Positions 22,031 through 34,649 of a stretch of 64,000 bases of DNA are shown here, piece by piece. The stretch's first letter is position 1; every line of letters starts with the position of its first letter. The notes under the pieces were generated by a model. It was not told the DNA's origin and ran no database searches. It was given only the letters and a program-made list of their open reading frames with translations. Position numbers and translations under genes: made by a program. The DNA is from Platycnemis pennipes (Eukaryota; Arthropoda; Insecta; Odonata; Platycnemididae): assembly GCA_933228895.1 (NCBI GenBank), contig OW121848.1:135674615-135738614 (forward strand). The letters are read 5' to 3'.

Positions 22031-25000
22031 AATAAATACCCTGTGTGTGGAATGGGGCACCATGGAAAGAAAGGCGGGCTCGAATGCAGTTTCCCTCGAC
22101 TCCGCCGTTTCTTCCTCCGCTTCCTTCGGAGTCATTCCCGTCTCCCATCGCCACGCAAGGAAGCGTTCCGGAGACCCTCGACACAATCGCCTTCGAAAAT
22201 ACACACAAACAGGGTGGTTTATAATTACCTCAGGGGTTTTAGAGGCACATCAGTTAATAACTATTGCAGAACCAGTAAAGGGTAGCTATCGTTGCATTTA
22301 GAGAGTATCCAAGCATGCATTCGTAACAAGCGGCATTGGAAAATGGCGCGTGTGTTTGCATAAGCGCAAAAAAGAATGGAATACGCCGTCACTACTAATG
22401 ATTGTGATACTTTTGAACGCGTGTGGTGAAAACGCGTGATGTTAAATTCAGTGCTACCGTGTCACCGAAGGTACACGTATCCAAATGTAATGTACGAGAA
22501 AAATAGAGGAGTATGTACTGATATGCTACTTTTCTCTTGATCTGCTATAGTCGTAAAAAAATACATCATACCTAGAAGACAATTATGAGTCATCTTCTAT
22601 ATATTTTCCTCATCACTAAATGTTGATGTTTTCATTGGCAAAAGTTGGAACTTTTCATTTCGTATTAGTTCACGCAGTCAATATCCGAACTACGAAAACA
22701 AAGAAAATAGAAGATTCGCTCGGTAGCTCGGCAACACATATTGATTCCATTTGGAAAACACAACGGTGACGTCGAGATCATCAGCTTCACATGGCACTTA
22801 AAAAGAACAGTAACGCTAAATGAATAATCGCCTTGTGAATATAATTTCTGTCATTATATGCTGTATAAACTGGATATACAAAAAAATATTTTATTATGTG
22901 TAACAGGACATCTAATGCATTATATCCATGTTTGGTAGAGCTTCATCCAGTAAAAAAAACATGATTTATCATCAAGTTTCGTGACCCTGCATATTAATTT
23001 ACTCATTCTACATTTAATACGCATTTTATTTAAGTGATCGAGATCGAGAGAAGTGATTTTTATCGAGAAGCGCAATGTGACCTCTGCGGTAGTACGTGCG
23101 ATTAGTATCATATATATTATTACAGAAATGTCTTTTTCTGTCGTTCCATATGTTCTCCGTTAATACTGAACCTACAGTGATAAACGAAGTATCATTTTAA
23201 ACGTTGAATCACCGGCTTCTGAGGAAAAATACAATCTCAATCTCAAATTTCACTATTTACCCATTCATTTGACTTACAAGTTTCGATTTTTCCATGTCGA
23301 TTACTCGCTCGGGGTATATTGACTCCACACATTTTTTTTATTCTAAACTTCAAAAAAAGGTTTTAAATGAAAATAGTACGAAATGCACATAGTGATTGTG
23401 CATGGGTGAACGGTCATCTGGTAAGTCAATGCAATTAAAGCTTTTTGATTTCCTATTTATATGTTATTCGTTTCATTAACATACTTATTCCCTGATAGCT
23501 TGAAAGTGCGAAATTTTCGCACGGGTTACCTAGTTTCTTATAATTTCCGTCCTTAAATCTTAGACCGTTCTTTGGTTTCCGCGGGTTTTATCATGGCGCG
23601 AACTCTCTTCCCTGAAATACTGATAACAAATCTTGACAGTTGGTATTTTCCCCAACAAATATTTTAAATTTTCACATGAAGGAACTATAAAGCAATGGTT
23701 GCGTGGTTTCGGACCGTGGATACATCGGAGGACATGATTTAATTAATGCGATTCGTGGTCGATACAGGGAGAGTCGAGATGGGGCCGGCCGCATATTGAA
23801 TTCTCCCCCGTCACACTGTCAGGGCTTTCGGGGACAAAAAAATAATCTCCTTCCATTCCTTATCGCTTCCCTCCGATAGCCAATATTAATAAATTGAATT
23901 TGTCAAAATAACGGACGCACCAGTGAAGGGTCACGGTCTGTCACCGCGATGGGTTTGATATCGAAGAGCAGAAGCACTTGAAATTATTATTTTTTTCTGT
24001 ATTTAAATAATGTCCTGCGATGATTGATTATTTGGAGCTGAAAACTGAACAGATGAGCATGTTTTTCGAATGCTTTAATAACATCGTTCGTTTGTTTATT
24101 ATGATTTTGGCACAAGCATTCCGCTTCACGTGACGGGAGATGGACGCGTGGGCAATTATTGAGAGGATCTCGCCTCTTTTGAGGTGTGGGGACGACTCAC
24201 TCGGATCGAGGGTCGATGAATATTGAAATGCTGACGACGGACGCGCTCATCAACAGGCGGACGCGCGTTCAATCGCGCTAACGGCACGCAGCGTGATCGC
24301 TCACCCATCGATCACAGGAACTCGACCCATTAAAAATCTTTTTATAGGCGGACAATTTTTTTTTACTGTTTCGGAGGTGATCACGCCCGAACCTCTCGAC
24401 GAGGAGAGTCCTAATATCTCATACTTTCGGCGTAGGCCCATGGAATATAACAATCCATTGTCCCGATGCCGTACCTGAACGCAATCCTTAATCGCGGGTA
24501 GGGTGTAAGAATACAATAATAGGTTTATTTCCAAGTGAAAGACGCACGGTGCCCTATCGCCGGTGATCTGTGTGAACGGATATATGTGGATATTTATTTT
24601 ATTCGTGAGGTCTACGGATGCCTGGCTGTAAAAACAATCGAGAATAAATAACTTGTGAGCAATCGTTCAGATGCCTTGAGAAGAGTTGTGGTGAGATTTT
24701 GGTGGGTTCCCCAGCTCCGATGGACATTCTTCAACATTCGGGTGAGTCAATCGGGATTCTGAAATCGTTGACGGAGGGAATACATCCCGTTTGCGTTGTG
24801 GGAGGTGATAATGGTGTATTACGGCGCAAATCCAAAATTAAAACCCTCCATACCTCATTGCTCGTTAAAATAGGACGAATAGTCAAAACGATGCGGAAAT
24901 GAATATCGCGGGTGACATCCTTCCGTGTAAATTTGCACCTGATTCCATACAAGTGAGAAAAGGCTGAGAAAAAAGTGTCTGTTATGCAGATGAGTTGATG

Positions 25001-27209
25001 ATTGTTCATACTTGTGTGGCTTAATTAGATCGTGGAAATGAAAAAAAAAGATCCATGTTCCATCATGGGCACGTCAAGGTAGCTTTTGTTCGAGTGTAAA
25101 TTCTGGGAGAAAAGGAGCTGATATGAGTTTTAAGCAACTTAGTTTTCTTCAGAATTCTCTTCTCAGAGGAAACTAAATTTTTAAAACTCAGAGTATAATA
25201 AGTGTATTTGTCATCTCCCAGTTGTCTAAAGAAAAGAAGATTTTGAGATCATCTAAGGGAAATGACTTCACTCTTTTAATATGACGCTTCGCGTCTCTAT
25301 TGCGTCAAAGCCCTAAAAGTGACACCACTCCTAAATAACGCAAATGACTTAAGTTATCGGGTCTCAAATGGCAACAAATCGTCTAATTTAATATAAATAT
25401 TGCTGTTCCATTAACAATTGGGGTACTGGTGTAAGTAATAGGCTTACCTTGTACCTTAAATAAACAATTACATATATCGGATAGTGAAAATTCAAAAAAA
25501 ACTTCGGGATAATCATCTAATCTTCTCAAATACGTGTAAATAACTATTTGTAATAATAATGGCATTATCATGGAGGCGCGGAAATGAGATTATGCGACGA
25601 TGGCAGAGTACCGTTTCCTAGCCTTATGACAGCTCTGACTTTTATAAAATTACCGAAATTGAGCCCCACCGGTATTAAATAAATATTTTATTTGAAAATC
25701 CATCATCCAAATATAAACATAATAATCTCGAATTTCAAAATAGGCATTTCTATTGCCCCATTCTATTTTCGTACCAAAATTGTATGTGTGTGATCCAATG
25801 TTTAGAATTTAGATCCAATGTTTAAAATTATCCAATGTTTCTGGCAGAATTCGCAAGAAATCCACATTAATTTGAGTATTTATTTATCTTTTTAATGACT
25901 GGGTGTTTCAGAATAATACGCAATTACCTGAGATTGATACACAATTACTTGGAGGTGATGGAGGAATTCTTTTAAGTTCCGACGCATTTTATTAGCTTAT
26001 TCTCACGGCCTAACTCACAGTAGTCCATATTCGTAGCCGAATTCCGAGAAGATTTAGAAAAGGTTCTGTGAATCGTCCTTGGCAAAAATCCCTCAGGCAA
26101 GTGTGCACCAAAGGGACGTTTATGCCTACAAGTCTATAACTCATTCCCAGAAACAAATGCAAAGGTTGTGAAATGAAATCTCTCCAACTTCCTGAGGTTA
26201 TCGTTGAAGGAGAATTATTTTTGTCTTTTGAATCCGGATTTCTCTTCTGAGCGTCTATAAACGGATTAAAGAAATTTTCACTTTTAAGAGACTTTTCCAC
26301 AATTGGAATTTGGAAGAATGTGTTGTGGCTCTAAAATTGTGAACAATATTCACATGAACTCGTAAAAAGAATATTTTATTTAACTTCTACTGAGCTATCT
26401 CCAGCTATTCTCCTCGATATGCTTCGAAGCGGTATACAGATACTTCTCAGCGACACGCTAAGTAATAGCAACTTTACAGGTAGAATCTGTACATCAGTAG
26501 TAAATGAATCGTAGTATAGATTTTATGATGCAAGCAGAAGAAGTGAGACTAGTTGAAATTTTGAATTCGGCTCGGTTCTTGTCGGTGATGAACTCTCGAA
26601 CCTATTCATCGCATTCCGAGGACGCCAATCAAACTACCGCAGTCCACCGACAACTATTTTTTCTCCTCCATAGTCTTGCGAAAGAGGAAGCAATGATCTC
26701 GAGCGTAAAGCCGTGTTTCTTCCATCTAGTCCCATGAAATATCGGATTTTTTCCATGCGCTCAAGCCGCTGCCCACCAACCGCATTGGGATTCTATCGCT
26801 TGCGGCGAGGAAGCATTCGTCCTTGAAGGATTTATCTAGCCTTATTTTAACTCGGCCACGGAAGTGCTTTTTTTTCTCTCTCCTCCTTCAAATGTCACCA
26901 CTCGGAACTTGACCATTTAGGAGAGAGGGGAAAAGCGAGAATTTCGTGGAGGAAGATTCGTGTGCGCAGCATTTCGAATCGTGCGAGAACTGTCTGATTG
27001 TTCACGTTGAACAAATTCAAGTCATCTCGTTCAATTCCATTATTCTTTTAACCTGTGGATTGACTTAAATAAGTTTCACCTAAACCGTTCCTTGGAGAGC
27101 ATCTAGCAAGCTTCTTTTTCCTTTCAGATTTCTTGGAAACTGATAAAAACCAGGAATGATCGCCGTAGTTACAAATGATTCCTTGAGGACATTTGACATT
27201 CCTTTATTT
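22031..27209. other. long unassigned stretch
   Basis: Mostly AT-rich with no recognised gene. CpG-richer patches occur at about 23700-23830 and 24110-24420. A short hairpin, ATGCACA...TGTGCAT, lies near 23383-23403. Three ATCCAATGTTT repeats lie at about 25793-25845. A pyrimidine-rich T/C run lies near 26870-26890. ORFs are below 100 codons and carry no recognisable domains. Confidence 0.35.
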
Positions 27210-27259
27210 ACCCTGGGCTAGATTAGGCCGTACGGCCCACTCTTTCCCTAGCCCAGGGT
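27210..27259. repeat. nested palindrome
   Basis: Outer 12-bp perfect inverted arms ACCCTGGGCTAG (27210-27221) and CTAGCCCAGGGT (27248-27259) enclose a perfect 12-bp palindrome GGCCGTACGGCC (27226-27237). Could extrude as a cruciform or be a protein-binding dyad. No associated element recognised. Confidence 0.85.
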
Positions 27260-28153
27260 TCATTCGAACACAAAGTTTAATTCATTAATTTTCACGTACA
27301 CCCTTCGGCACGCAGGAAACTAATATGTTTCCTTTTAAACATATAAACAGGGTTAAAGAACTGCATTTTACGACCGTTGGCAGTGCATACTGTTTCCAAA
27401 GGGGAAATATTTACGGCATTACTCTGTCACCAAGGATAAATAAAATCTGTGAGCATTTCATTTTTAAAACTGTTAACAAAAGAAGCGAAAAGTTTTACAA
27501 GCGTAAAAACGTCTTGAAAACATTTGTGGCTCTATAAAGAAAAAGTAAGTGACATGAAATTTAAGACCCTCATTGTAGGAGTAAATCTTTTTAAAAAATA
27601 ATTTGGCCTCCGTTGAAATGTGAGCTCTATAGTAAACATGTGTGTCCCATTAAGTTAAAGTACATGAGGAAATAAATGCCTAAAATTGTACAGGTTAGAG
27701 TGGCAGCTCATATTAATTTAATTACGTATTTTCAAATAGTCCATTTGGAAAAGTAAAGGGAGAAACTCTCAATGTTGTGCCAAATTCTAATAGGAAGCGT
27801 TTCATTTGTAGGTATTAACCTTCAAGTCATGGATCCCAAAATTTAAATATATTTTCAGCGACACAGAGAGGTTGATTCCAGAAGTAACGTTATGAGAGCA
27901 TGTCTCCACTTAAAATTTATGGAACGAACTATTAATTTCAAATATATGTATACATTTAGTTTTGCAAGTGCTGCAAAGCGTAGAATAATCTATGCGCGGA
28001 AAGCGATACCAAGATAGAGGTAAAATGGCTTTGAAGAGCGGCATGATAATAGAAACATCATAAATTGATCCGATTCGTACTCGAGATGAGGGTTGTGATT
28101 TGCGAGGTTCTTTGCAGTGACCGTGGGAATTCAAGACTAAAGAGTTACTTAAA
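27260..28153. other. unassigned AT-rich sequence
   Basis: Nothing recognised; the 70-codon frame at 27325-27537 has no domain. Confidence 0.4.
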
Positions 28154-28247
28154 GATGTTCGTTTCCGTATATCCTGCCACGTATATCTGTTTTGCCAGGC
28201 CAATCTAGGCAAATGGACAAACGTGGCAGGATATCCGGAAGACAATC
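28154..28247. mobile_element. miniature foldback
   Basis: Arms of about 40 bp: CCGTATATCCTGCCACGTAT ... TTTTGCC on the left pairs with GGCAAATGGACAAACGTGGC ... AGGATATCCGG on the right, with a loop of about 10 nt (AGGCCAATCT). Similarity continues weakly into ATGTTCGTTTCC / GGAAGACAATCG. Probably a MITE-like or foldback relic; no flanking duplication identified. Confidence 0.65.
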
Positions 28248-28762
28248 GTTTTCAAGCCACCATCGTTGCGAATGGCTTCAAATGGACTAGACAGTTGCGA
28301 TCGTAAAATTAGTATTTTGAACAAACTCCCTGGTCCCTTCAATAAATTCTAAACGAGACACCTAAGAGAATGGTGTAATGTGCTTTTAAATCTGGAACGC
28401 CACATGAATTCGGCACCAGTTATTAAAAAATTATAATCCGGCCCAAGAATTCTAACAGAAATCTGTTCACTCAAAACTCCTACTGTTCCGTTGATGTGAG
28501 TTAAGCAATTACATTTGGGACGACGGTGGAAACTTAAGGCGGGTGACTCTGTGTGTCCGATCACTGCGAATTGAGTGCTGGGTTTTCCAAGAATTCAAAC
28601 CTTGACAGTTTTAAAATACGTGACCAAGCATCCAATGCCTTATCTCACGGGTGCCCCTGGTCACACCGGACAGACGTGACACGTTCTTGCCAACTTTCCC
28701 TCTAGTAATTGCCCCAAGGAAAAGACGCAGTTTCTGATTTCCTGTCGCATTGGTATCACGGT

Positions 28763-29217
28763 CATTCTACAATGGACTTAAGCGGTGACACTGTCGTAAG
28801 CTAGCCGTAAGGCCATGCCGTAAGCCGCATCGGATCGCAGTAAGAAAGATGCTCTAGTCCCATTTTTACGGCTTACGGAAAACTAAATACGTATCAACCA
28901 ATCAGAATGCTTGGTTACTAGTGCCGGAGTCGGTCACGGCCCACTTTCTTTGTGGAAGCATTTTTGAACCAACATGAAAATAAACACATGAATCTATTCA
29001 GGAAAAATTTACCTGCAAGTGTGAACTTTTAGCAAGTAAGTTTTCTCGAGAAGGTAACATACGATGAGTATGCAATGCTATGTCACGCAGATATAATTGC
29101 CTTCGATATTAAAGTATTTTACGGCTTACGTTTTGTCAGGAGATTTATTACCGTGAGGATATCATTACGTTTTATTTCCTGCGACTAAATATTACGGCTT
29201 ACCTCCACAGTAGAATG
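28763..29217. mobile_element. MITE-like element with TTACGGCTTACG subrepeats
   Basis: The 455-bp unit has imperfect terminal inverted repeats: CATTCTACAATGGACTTAAG at the left, and the complement of CATTCTACTGTGGAGGTAAG at the right. Inside, ACGGCTTACG or its complement recurs (near 28806-28830, 28867-28879, 29121-29131, 29194-29202). No coding capacity. I found no convincing target-site duplication, and the superfamily is undetermined. Confidence 0.6.
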
Positions 29218-29319
29218 GGGTGCAGTAGGTAGACTTGGGTTTATAGTGCTCCAGCGATTTAGGGTGTATCACACCTTCTACTCTAAGCTTCCAGTCGAAC
29301 GATTAGCATAACAACCAAG

Positions 29320-29400
29320 CCGGAGGTGTGATTTGAGCCGGATCCCTTATCGTAGCCAGGCCGCCACCGACCTGGCTACCGCTATCGCCCGCAGCAAGTG
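29320..29400 (-). repeat. tRNA-like fragment, minus strand
   Basis: Minus strand reads GATAGCGGTAGCCAGGTCGG, TGGCGGCCTGGCTACG and GGCTCAAATCACACC, i.e. a tRNA-like A-box region and a degraded B box. Probably a SINE head (SINE-B or a relative) rather than a tRNA, because no acceptor stem closes it. Confidence 0.35.
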
Positions 29401-30391
29401 TCGTGTCAACTAGAAACATTTCAAATTCAAAATATGCAAATGAAAAAATGTTTCAAGGGGGATTTACGATGGGTTAGTGTAAATGAAGGAGATTGACACT
29501 TAGATGGTAATAATTACAGATCGTGAATCCTGAGTTGGATTTGATAAAACCTGTTCTGACGTACCAAAAACTGACACGAAATACCACTGGTATGATTTGA
29601 CCCAAATAATCTTGGCTCGTAGCGTAAGGGACTGGTGTAGAAAGGACGGATATTGATGAACCCTCGTGCGTTAATGTTTATTGATCCTCATTCTTTAATG
29701 CATATCTCGTGAGTCTGCACTCCCCATCACAACCCTTCCTGTTCCCTGCTGAGTTATAAAAATGCGTAGTATCGCTATCTACAGTGAGTATATCATGTTC
29801 CATGAGAACTGAATGCCAGACACTCCACACATTGGGCTTCAACTCCTGAAACAATGGAGTCGTTTACCATTTTTTTGTATCCACGAATCTGATAGAGTTT
29901 TTAAAATAAAAAGACCCGTATTTTTCCGTTTTTTGATCCGTCAATTATTTCTCGAGTTATAAGCGGCGAAAAAGTAATGTTTTTAACCCTTTCGGAAAAG
30001 TGGGCGTGGTGCAACCTCTTACGTATATCGATTTCGTCCAATCACAACTGAGCCCAAGAAGCTACTTTGCCTTATCGCAATGGGGGAGATACAGTTGACT
30101 CTGCCAATAGGATCAGTTGCGACAGCATCTGTGCGAGCAGACCTTCCGAGAACCCCCCTCCACTCCCATCCCTTCCACTAAAAGCGGCCAAGGACGGGAG
30201 GAAAATGACGTCATTGGTATCACAGAAGCTCTTTCGGTGGGCGTCACCTTTTGTTTATTTTAAATTTTGATTCATGAGTTAATGGTTGTGGTTAGAAGAT
30301 TAATTTTTTCACTAAAATTCTTTTTTCGTTTCCATCTAACGATTTCGTGTACAAAATTGCGATTTTGGTTCTGAGCTAACGCCCCCATTGC
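29401..30391. other. unassigned sequence
   Basis: No gene or repeat family recognised. Confidence 0.4.
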
Positions 30392-30404
30392 TCAATTCAT
30401 GTAT

Positions 30405-30689
30405 GATTTAGTATTTTCCCGGCGAATACTATAAATGAATATTTCTCGTGCTTTCCCGCGAAACATTCATTAAAATTATAATTAATATAAATGCATTAAT
30501 AGAAATTTAAACCCACGTTCCCACCAATCAGGAGACACCTGACCCTGGCCAAAGGTATATGTAACGGCAATGAAGAAAAATCCGGCACTTAGAAGCCCTG
30601 AGGATGAAAAGCGAGTCGCTTTTTGAAACGTTGGCTAGAATGGAGCCAATTAACCGGTGGAAACCCTGAGAAACATTCATTAATATTAT
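30405..30689 (+). mobile_element. Penelope-like insertion with target-site duplication
   Basis: A 285-bp insertion flanked by perfect 13-nt direct repeats TCAATTCATGTAT (30392-30404 and 30690-30702). Its left end (GATTTAGTATTTTCCCGGCG) is the reverse complement of the sequence just outside the right arm at 63.85 kb. Its right part carries GAAACGTTGGC, then ...TGGAGCCAATTAACCGGTGG and GAGAAACATTC, shared with the 63.7 kb foldback. It contains a hammerhead-like motif (separate entry). No ORF. Interpreted as a PLE-derived terminal-repeat insertion from the motif, the inverted-end structure and the TSD length. Confidence 0.7.
30594..30636 (+). ncRNA. hammerhead-ribozyme-like motif (intact CTGANGA/GAAA core)
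   Basis: AGCC (30594-30597) pairs with GGCT (30633-30636) as helix I. The core is CTGAGGA (30598-30604) and GAAA (30625-30628). Helix II is GAAAAGC/GCTTTTT with loop GAGTC (30606-30624). Helix III would be only the self-complementary ACGT (30628-30631), which implies dimer action, with predicted cleavage after T30632. One unpaired T (30605) between core and helix II departs from the canonical fold, so activity is uncertain. Hammerheads of this small type are known in Penelope-like elements. Confidence 0.55.
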
Positions 30690-30829
30690 TCAATTCATGT
30701 ATAAACGTTTATGACTGAATTTTTCCCAATCTTTCAGTAACATATTCAACGTTTTCTCAAGTCAAACGAAGATTCATCCCCTACCAAACGCCCACCAAAC
30801 GCCTTCCAAGCGCTGAGAAGGGTGACAAC

Positions 30830-31460
30830 TTCCTCGGATGGCTGTTGAAGGGAGCAGAGAGAGAGAGAGTGCATTGGGAGCAGGAGACCGAGGGAAGGGG
30901 AAATATTTCGGGGCCGACTCGTGGGATGGGGAAAGAGGGCAGTGGCGTGGCGGAGGCAGGGAGCCAGGAGGCGTAATTCCGTTTGATTCAGTATCGTGGG
31001 ATAAACATCGTTTTAATTCGTGATGTGCCCTCCCGTTTCTCATATCCCTCATCCCCACCTCCCCCCAACTCGCCCGAATTTGGTCCCACCCACTTACAGA
31101 AAAAAACCGTGCCTCCAAACCTTCAACCCCCCCATCTCCGTTCCCACCTCTCGTACCAAACCGCCCCCTCCCCCGCCCCCCGCGGACGCTGACCCGACTA
31201 GGGACCGCCCCTTTTTGCTTGCGAGGAAAGGCTCCCGGCCCCTTTGAGAGAGCGGACTGCACGCGACAACGGGGATGATGCCCGCCTATCGCATTGTTGT
31301 TTTTTTCTCGCTTCACCCCACTCCCTCCCTCTTAACTCACCGTCTGTCAGTTTCCCCGCCCTCTGACCCCTCCTCTACAACCTTTCCCCCACCTCCTCCT
31401 CCCCTTCCCCCCCCCCTTCTCTCTCACTCTCTCTCCGCCCTCCCGCCAATTACCAAGGAT
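30830..31460. repeat. purine block switching to pyrimidine block
   Basis: Plus strand is G/A-rich at 30830-31000 (with a GAGAGAGAGAGAG run) and then C/T-rich from 31020 to 31460, including a C10 run near 31407-31416. The 180-codon minus-strand frame and several plus frames here are low-complexity artefacts. Confidence 0.6.
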
Positions 31461-31859
31461 TTTTCGCATGCCTCGTTTCACTTATTTTTCATTTGAATTC
31501 CCCTCCTCTTTTCTATGCTCCTTCTTTTTTCGGTTGAATGTTTGCCTCTCTTATATGCATGGTACCCCGAAGGTAGATATGTTCGTTTTTGACTTGATGG
31601 CCCGGGTTCAAATCCAGATACGAGATCATTGGACACTTCTAGTTAAACACAAGCTGAGATATTTTCTAGGTGCCGGATCTTTCTCGTCCATCAGACCGAC
31701 CATATCCTTATGGTCTATTAATTAATTTTCTTCCTTAAAATTCTTCATGAATAGCGAAAAAATTTCTTTGAACTTCATCATTCCCTTGTTTACCTGCTAA
31801 CCAAAGCTACGCGCTTCGACGATTGATTGAAAATAACATGTTGGTAAAAAAAATAGGCT

Positions 31860-32020
31860 TCAACGTACTACAACCACTTAGTATTATCGTACCGTCTAAT
31901 CTCCCTTAACCTAAGCCTAGTCCTAAGAGGAATGCAATGTCCATGCCCTTGACAAGATTCAAATTTGCGACCGTTTGGTGGCAAGGGTGGCGCATTACCG
32001 ACGTGTTTGTCGCACCCGAC
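31860..32020 (-). mobile_element. SINE-B copy, minus strand
   Basis: Minus strand reads GTCGGTAATGCGCCACCCTT, GGTCGCAAATTTGAATCTTG (decayed B box) and CAAGGGCATGGACATTGCAT. Then TCTTAGGACTAGGCTTAGG and ATTAGACGGTACGATAATAC follow. The body matches copies at 37.4 and 52.8 kb. Confidence 0.65.
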
Positions 32021-32639
32021 ACAAACGGTGTTATGCATATGATTTATGTTAATAGTTGCTAATTAAGTTGTTTCATAGTAGTATTTAAGTTCATTGGTTT
32101 ATTTAAGTTTGTTTATTTATTTGTTTACTGTTGTTTGTTGATTCGATTGTTTTTGGTGGAAGTGAATGAAGGATTCAGCATTAAGGAAGTGAGCTTAGAG
32201 TGAAGTCACACAAGTATAAATGCATAAACTAAACAAATTATATACTATAAATTTAAGGTTTAGTCTATTATTTTCAAACCAGTCTTCATAACAGTCCAGG
32301 TTCCTCGAATCTCCGTTTTGAAATACTAAGCCGCGCCTTGCAATATAAGAGCACGATCAATTCTCGTTAATTAAGAGATAATAATACGGTGATGACTAAA
32401 CGACTGGATTTTGACGAGAGTATCCATTTATATGCCTGAACCTCATTCTTATCCCATGAAAACGAGAAGTGATAATATAAAATTGATAGCATACAGATCT
32501 TGGAAATGGTTGTGGAAAACCTCCTAAATTCTGTATTTAGAATATGCATGTTATTATGTAAGGATGGGATAAATTCATCAATAGATGTGGGTGGAACGTT
32601 GGCATTAGCTTCGGTTTCGTTCACTCTTTCTATCCCTCT

Positions 32640-33135
32640 CTTTTCTGGTCTTTTGCCCCTGAAACCCTTCTATACATATCGTCGGCGTGGACCTGCGAGA
32701 GCGATGGCGGCTTTATTTCCCGACCCAGGAATCTCCAGCGCCCTTGAAAACGTCTTCCGTTGGGGGACATAAAAGTTTTCATTCATTAATATCCCCGCGT
32801 TTATTTCCCCAAGATTGGCCAATCTCCTTTTGCGGATCCGGCCGTTTTTCTGCCTAGTTTCCCCGCCGTCCCTTCCCTTTCAAGACGCTGAATGGCTCCG
32901 GGTCTAACCTTCTTCTTCAGCTTCTTATTTTTTTCCTGCCGCGTCCCATCGCACAATTAGCGAAAAGAGTTAAGTCATTAATGAACAAATCGGCCCGTGG
33001 CGAAGGGTGAAATCGGTGGTGAGATCAAGCGTGGCTTTCACCCGAGGTGGAAGCCGGCGTGTTTGGAAGCTTTCTCGGAGTCCGAAATGGCGAATTTCGT
33101 TCTCTACTCGCAGATAGAGAGGCCAGGTGGGTGGC
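32640..33135 (+). promoter_or_regulatory. candidate CpG-rich promoter block
   Basis: GC-rich relative to its flanks. Contains a YY1-type ATGGCGG at 32704-32710, a palindromic ATTGGCCAAT at 32814-32823 (CCAAT-type), TTTGCGGATCCGGCCG, and a donor-like GGCCAG/GTGGGT at about 33122-33130. The frame with MAALFPDPGISSALENVF (32704-32772) is too short to call. A transcription start is possible but unproven. Confidence 0.25.
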
Positions 33136-34649
33136 TATGTTTTTAAACCGATGCCCATTAAGGATAATTTTGGCGTGTTTTACATCAGTGAAATTTCAAA
33201 CTGGATCAATACCTTAGGGCTCTTAGAGGAGGTCGCTGGGAATGTAAAAAAATTCCGAAAAAGGACACAATTCAAGGAAATTCTGTAAGACGGGACAAAA
33301 TTGTGAAGGTCTCCCTCAAGTTAATGCTAATCGGTGTCAAAACATGTCGGGAATGAAAAATAATTTTTTGTCACATTTATTTCCTTTGGCAAAAGGCAAC
33401 ACTTCCGTGTGCTTCCAAAACGACCTTCGGATTGCTTTGGTACTTTTTAAGAGAAAACCCGTAGTTATGATCACTGTGTGAGGTGAGATTCTGTACTCCT
33501 CTAGTGCAGTGTTTCTACCTGAGAGCATTCTTAGAAGTGGTGAAAATAATTGCAGCTATCATGCAGAAGACATCAAGTTGTAAAATTTCGTATGATGAAA
33601 ATATAATAGCGACGTAATGGAATGTAATTCAACACATTTATTGCATGGAAATGAAAATGCTAAAAAAATATTCCGAGTATATCGAGTTCATATGGTATTT
33701 TGAGTACTAGTTTCATAGCTTGAAGTCGTTGGCAATAATCCCACCAGTCTTAAAGATTTTTCAGCAGAATTTTGGTCCAGACGTTAATAGATTAATGAAA
33801 AACTTCGTAGTCATTTATGTTTCACATTTACGAGTGGAATTCACTAGCTGTGAGCCCCTTAGCGACTGTCTTTGATTAGGGTCCTCCCAATGTAAAGCTC
33901 CTGTCTCCTCTTTACCCTTGCCAAAACTCTTCCCGGATAATTTTTTCACCCAGAGTTACGGACAGCAGTTGACGGCCATTTACCTCCGTGAATGCCACAT
34001 TTTTTTATGAATACAATCAGTATGAGGTACATTAAAAGTCTTGTACCTAAGCGAGGAGAGAATAGGGTGAAAGCAAATGTCACAAAGATATAGGAAGGGA
34101 GATGGGAAAATTCACCTGTGGAAAAATATGAAAAGTGTGTGCTTTGTCGGCTTGTTCACGTCGGGAAACTGGGGGATAGAAAAATAAAAATAACGATATT
34201 TAATGATGTTGTGTACAGGTGAAATGATGGCTAAGAATAAGGTGGGTCGGTGAATGCGATGGAATAGCCCCGAAATAGATGCTTAGATATACTCAGGAAC
34301 AGCATCTCAGAAACTGAATAAAATGACCAAGGCAAAAGAGGAATGGCCGGGTTAAGGAGTAAAAGGGATATTTCGGAAAAATTAGGTCTTCTTGACGATT
34401 TTTTAGGCCTTTTGACCCGACCCCGTCCATTAAGGGAACTGAATTAAAGTTGCGTGTAAGTATTCGTAATCCTTTCGTGTTTGATTTTTTTAATCCCGGC
34501 AAAGATGCATCTAACACCGTGTTCAGTATTCGATTTTCGTGAATTTTTTTATATCAAACGGTCATTCATCAAGTATGCAACGAGTATGGCAAAACATGAC
34601 TTAAATTTCGTTTTGATGACCTCAAACTCTGGGCATTTGTCGGGCATTA
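33136..34649. other. unassigned sequence
   Basis: No recognised genes or repeats. Confidence 0.4.

Noticed and set aside
22740..22790. GCTGATGATCTCGACGTCACC on the minus strand as a hammerhead core
   Set aside because: GAAA is absent at the expected position and no inverted partner is present.
30774..31316. 180-codon minus-strand ORF
   Set aside because: Composition artefact over the G/A to C/T switching block; no recognisable motif.
31590..31725. Further SINE head (GGCCCGGGTTCAAATCCAGA)
   Set aside because: B-box-like phrase only; neither A box nor a family body could be aligned with confidence.
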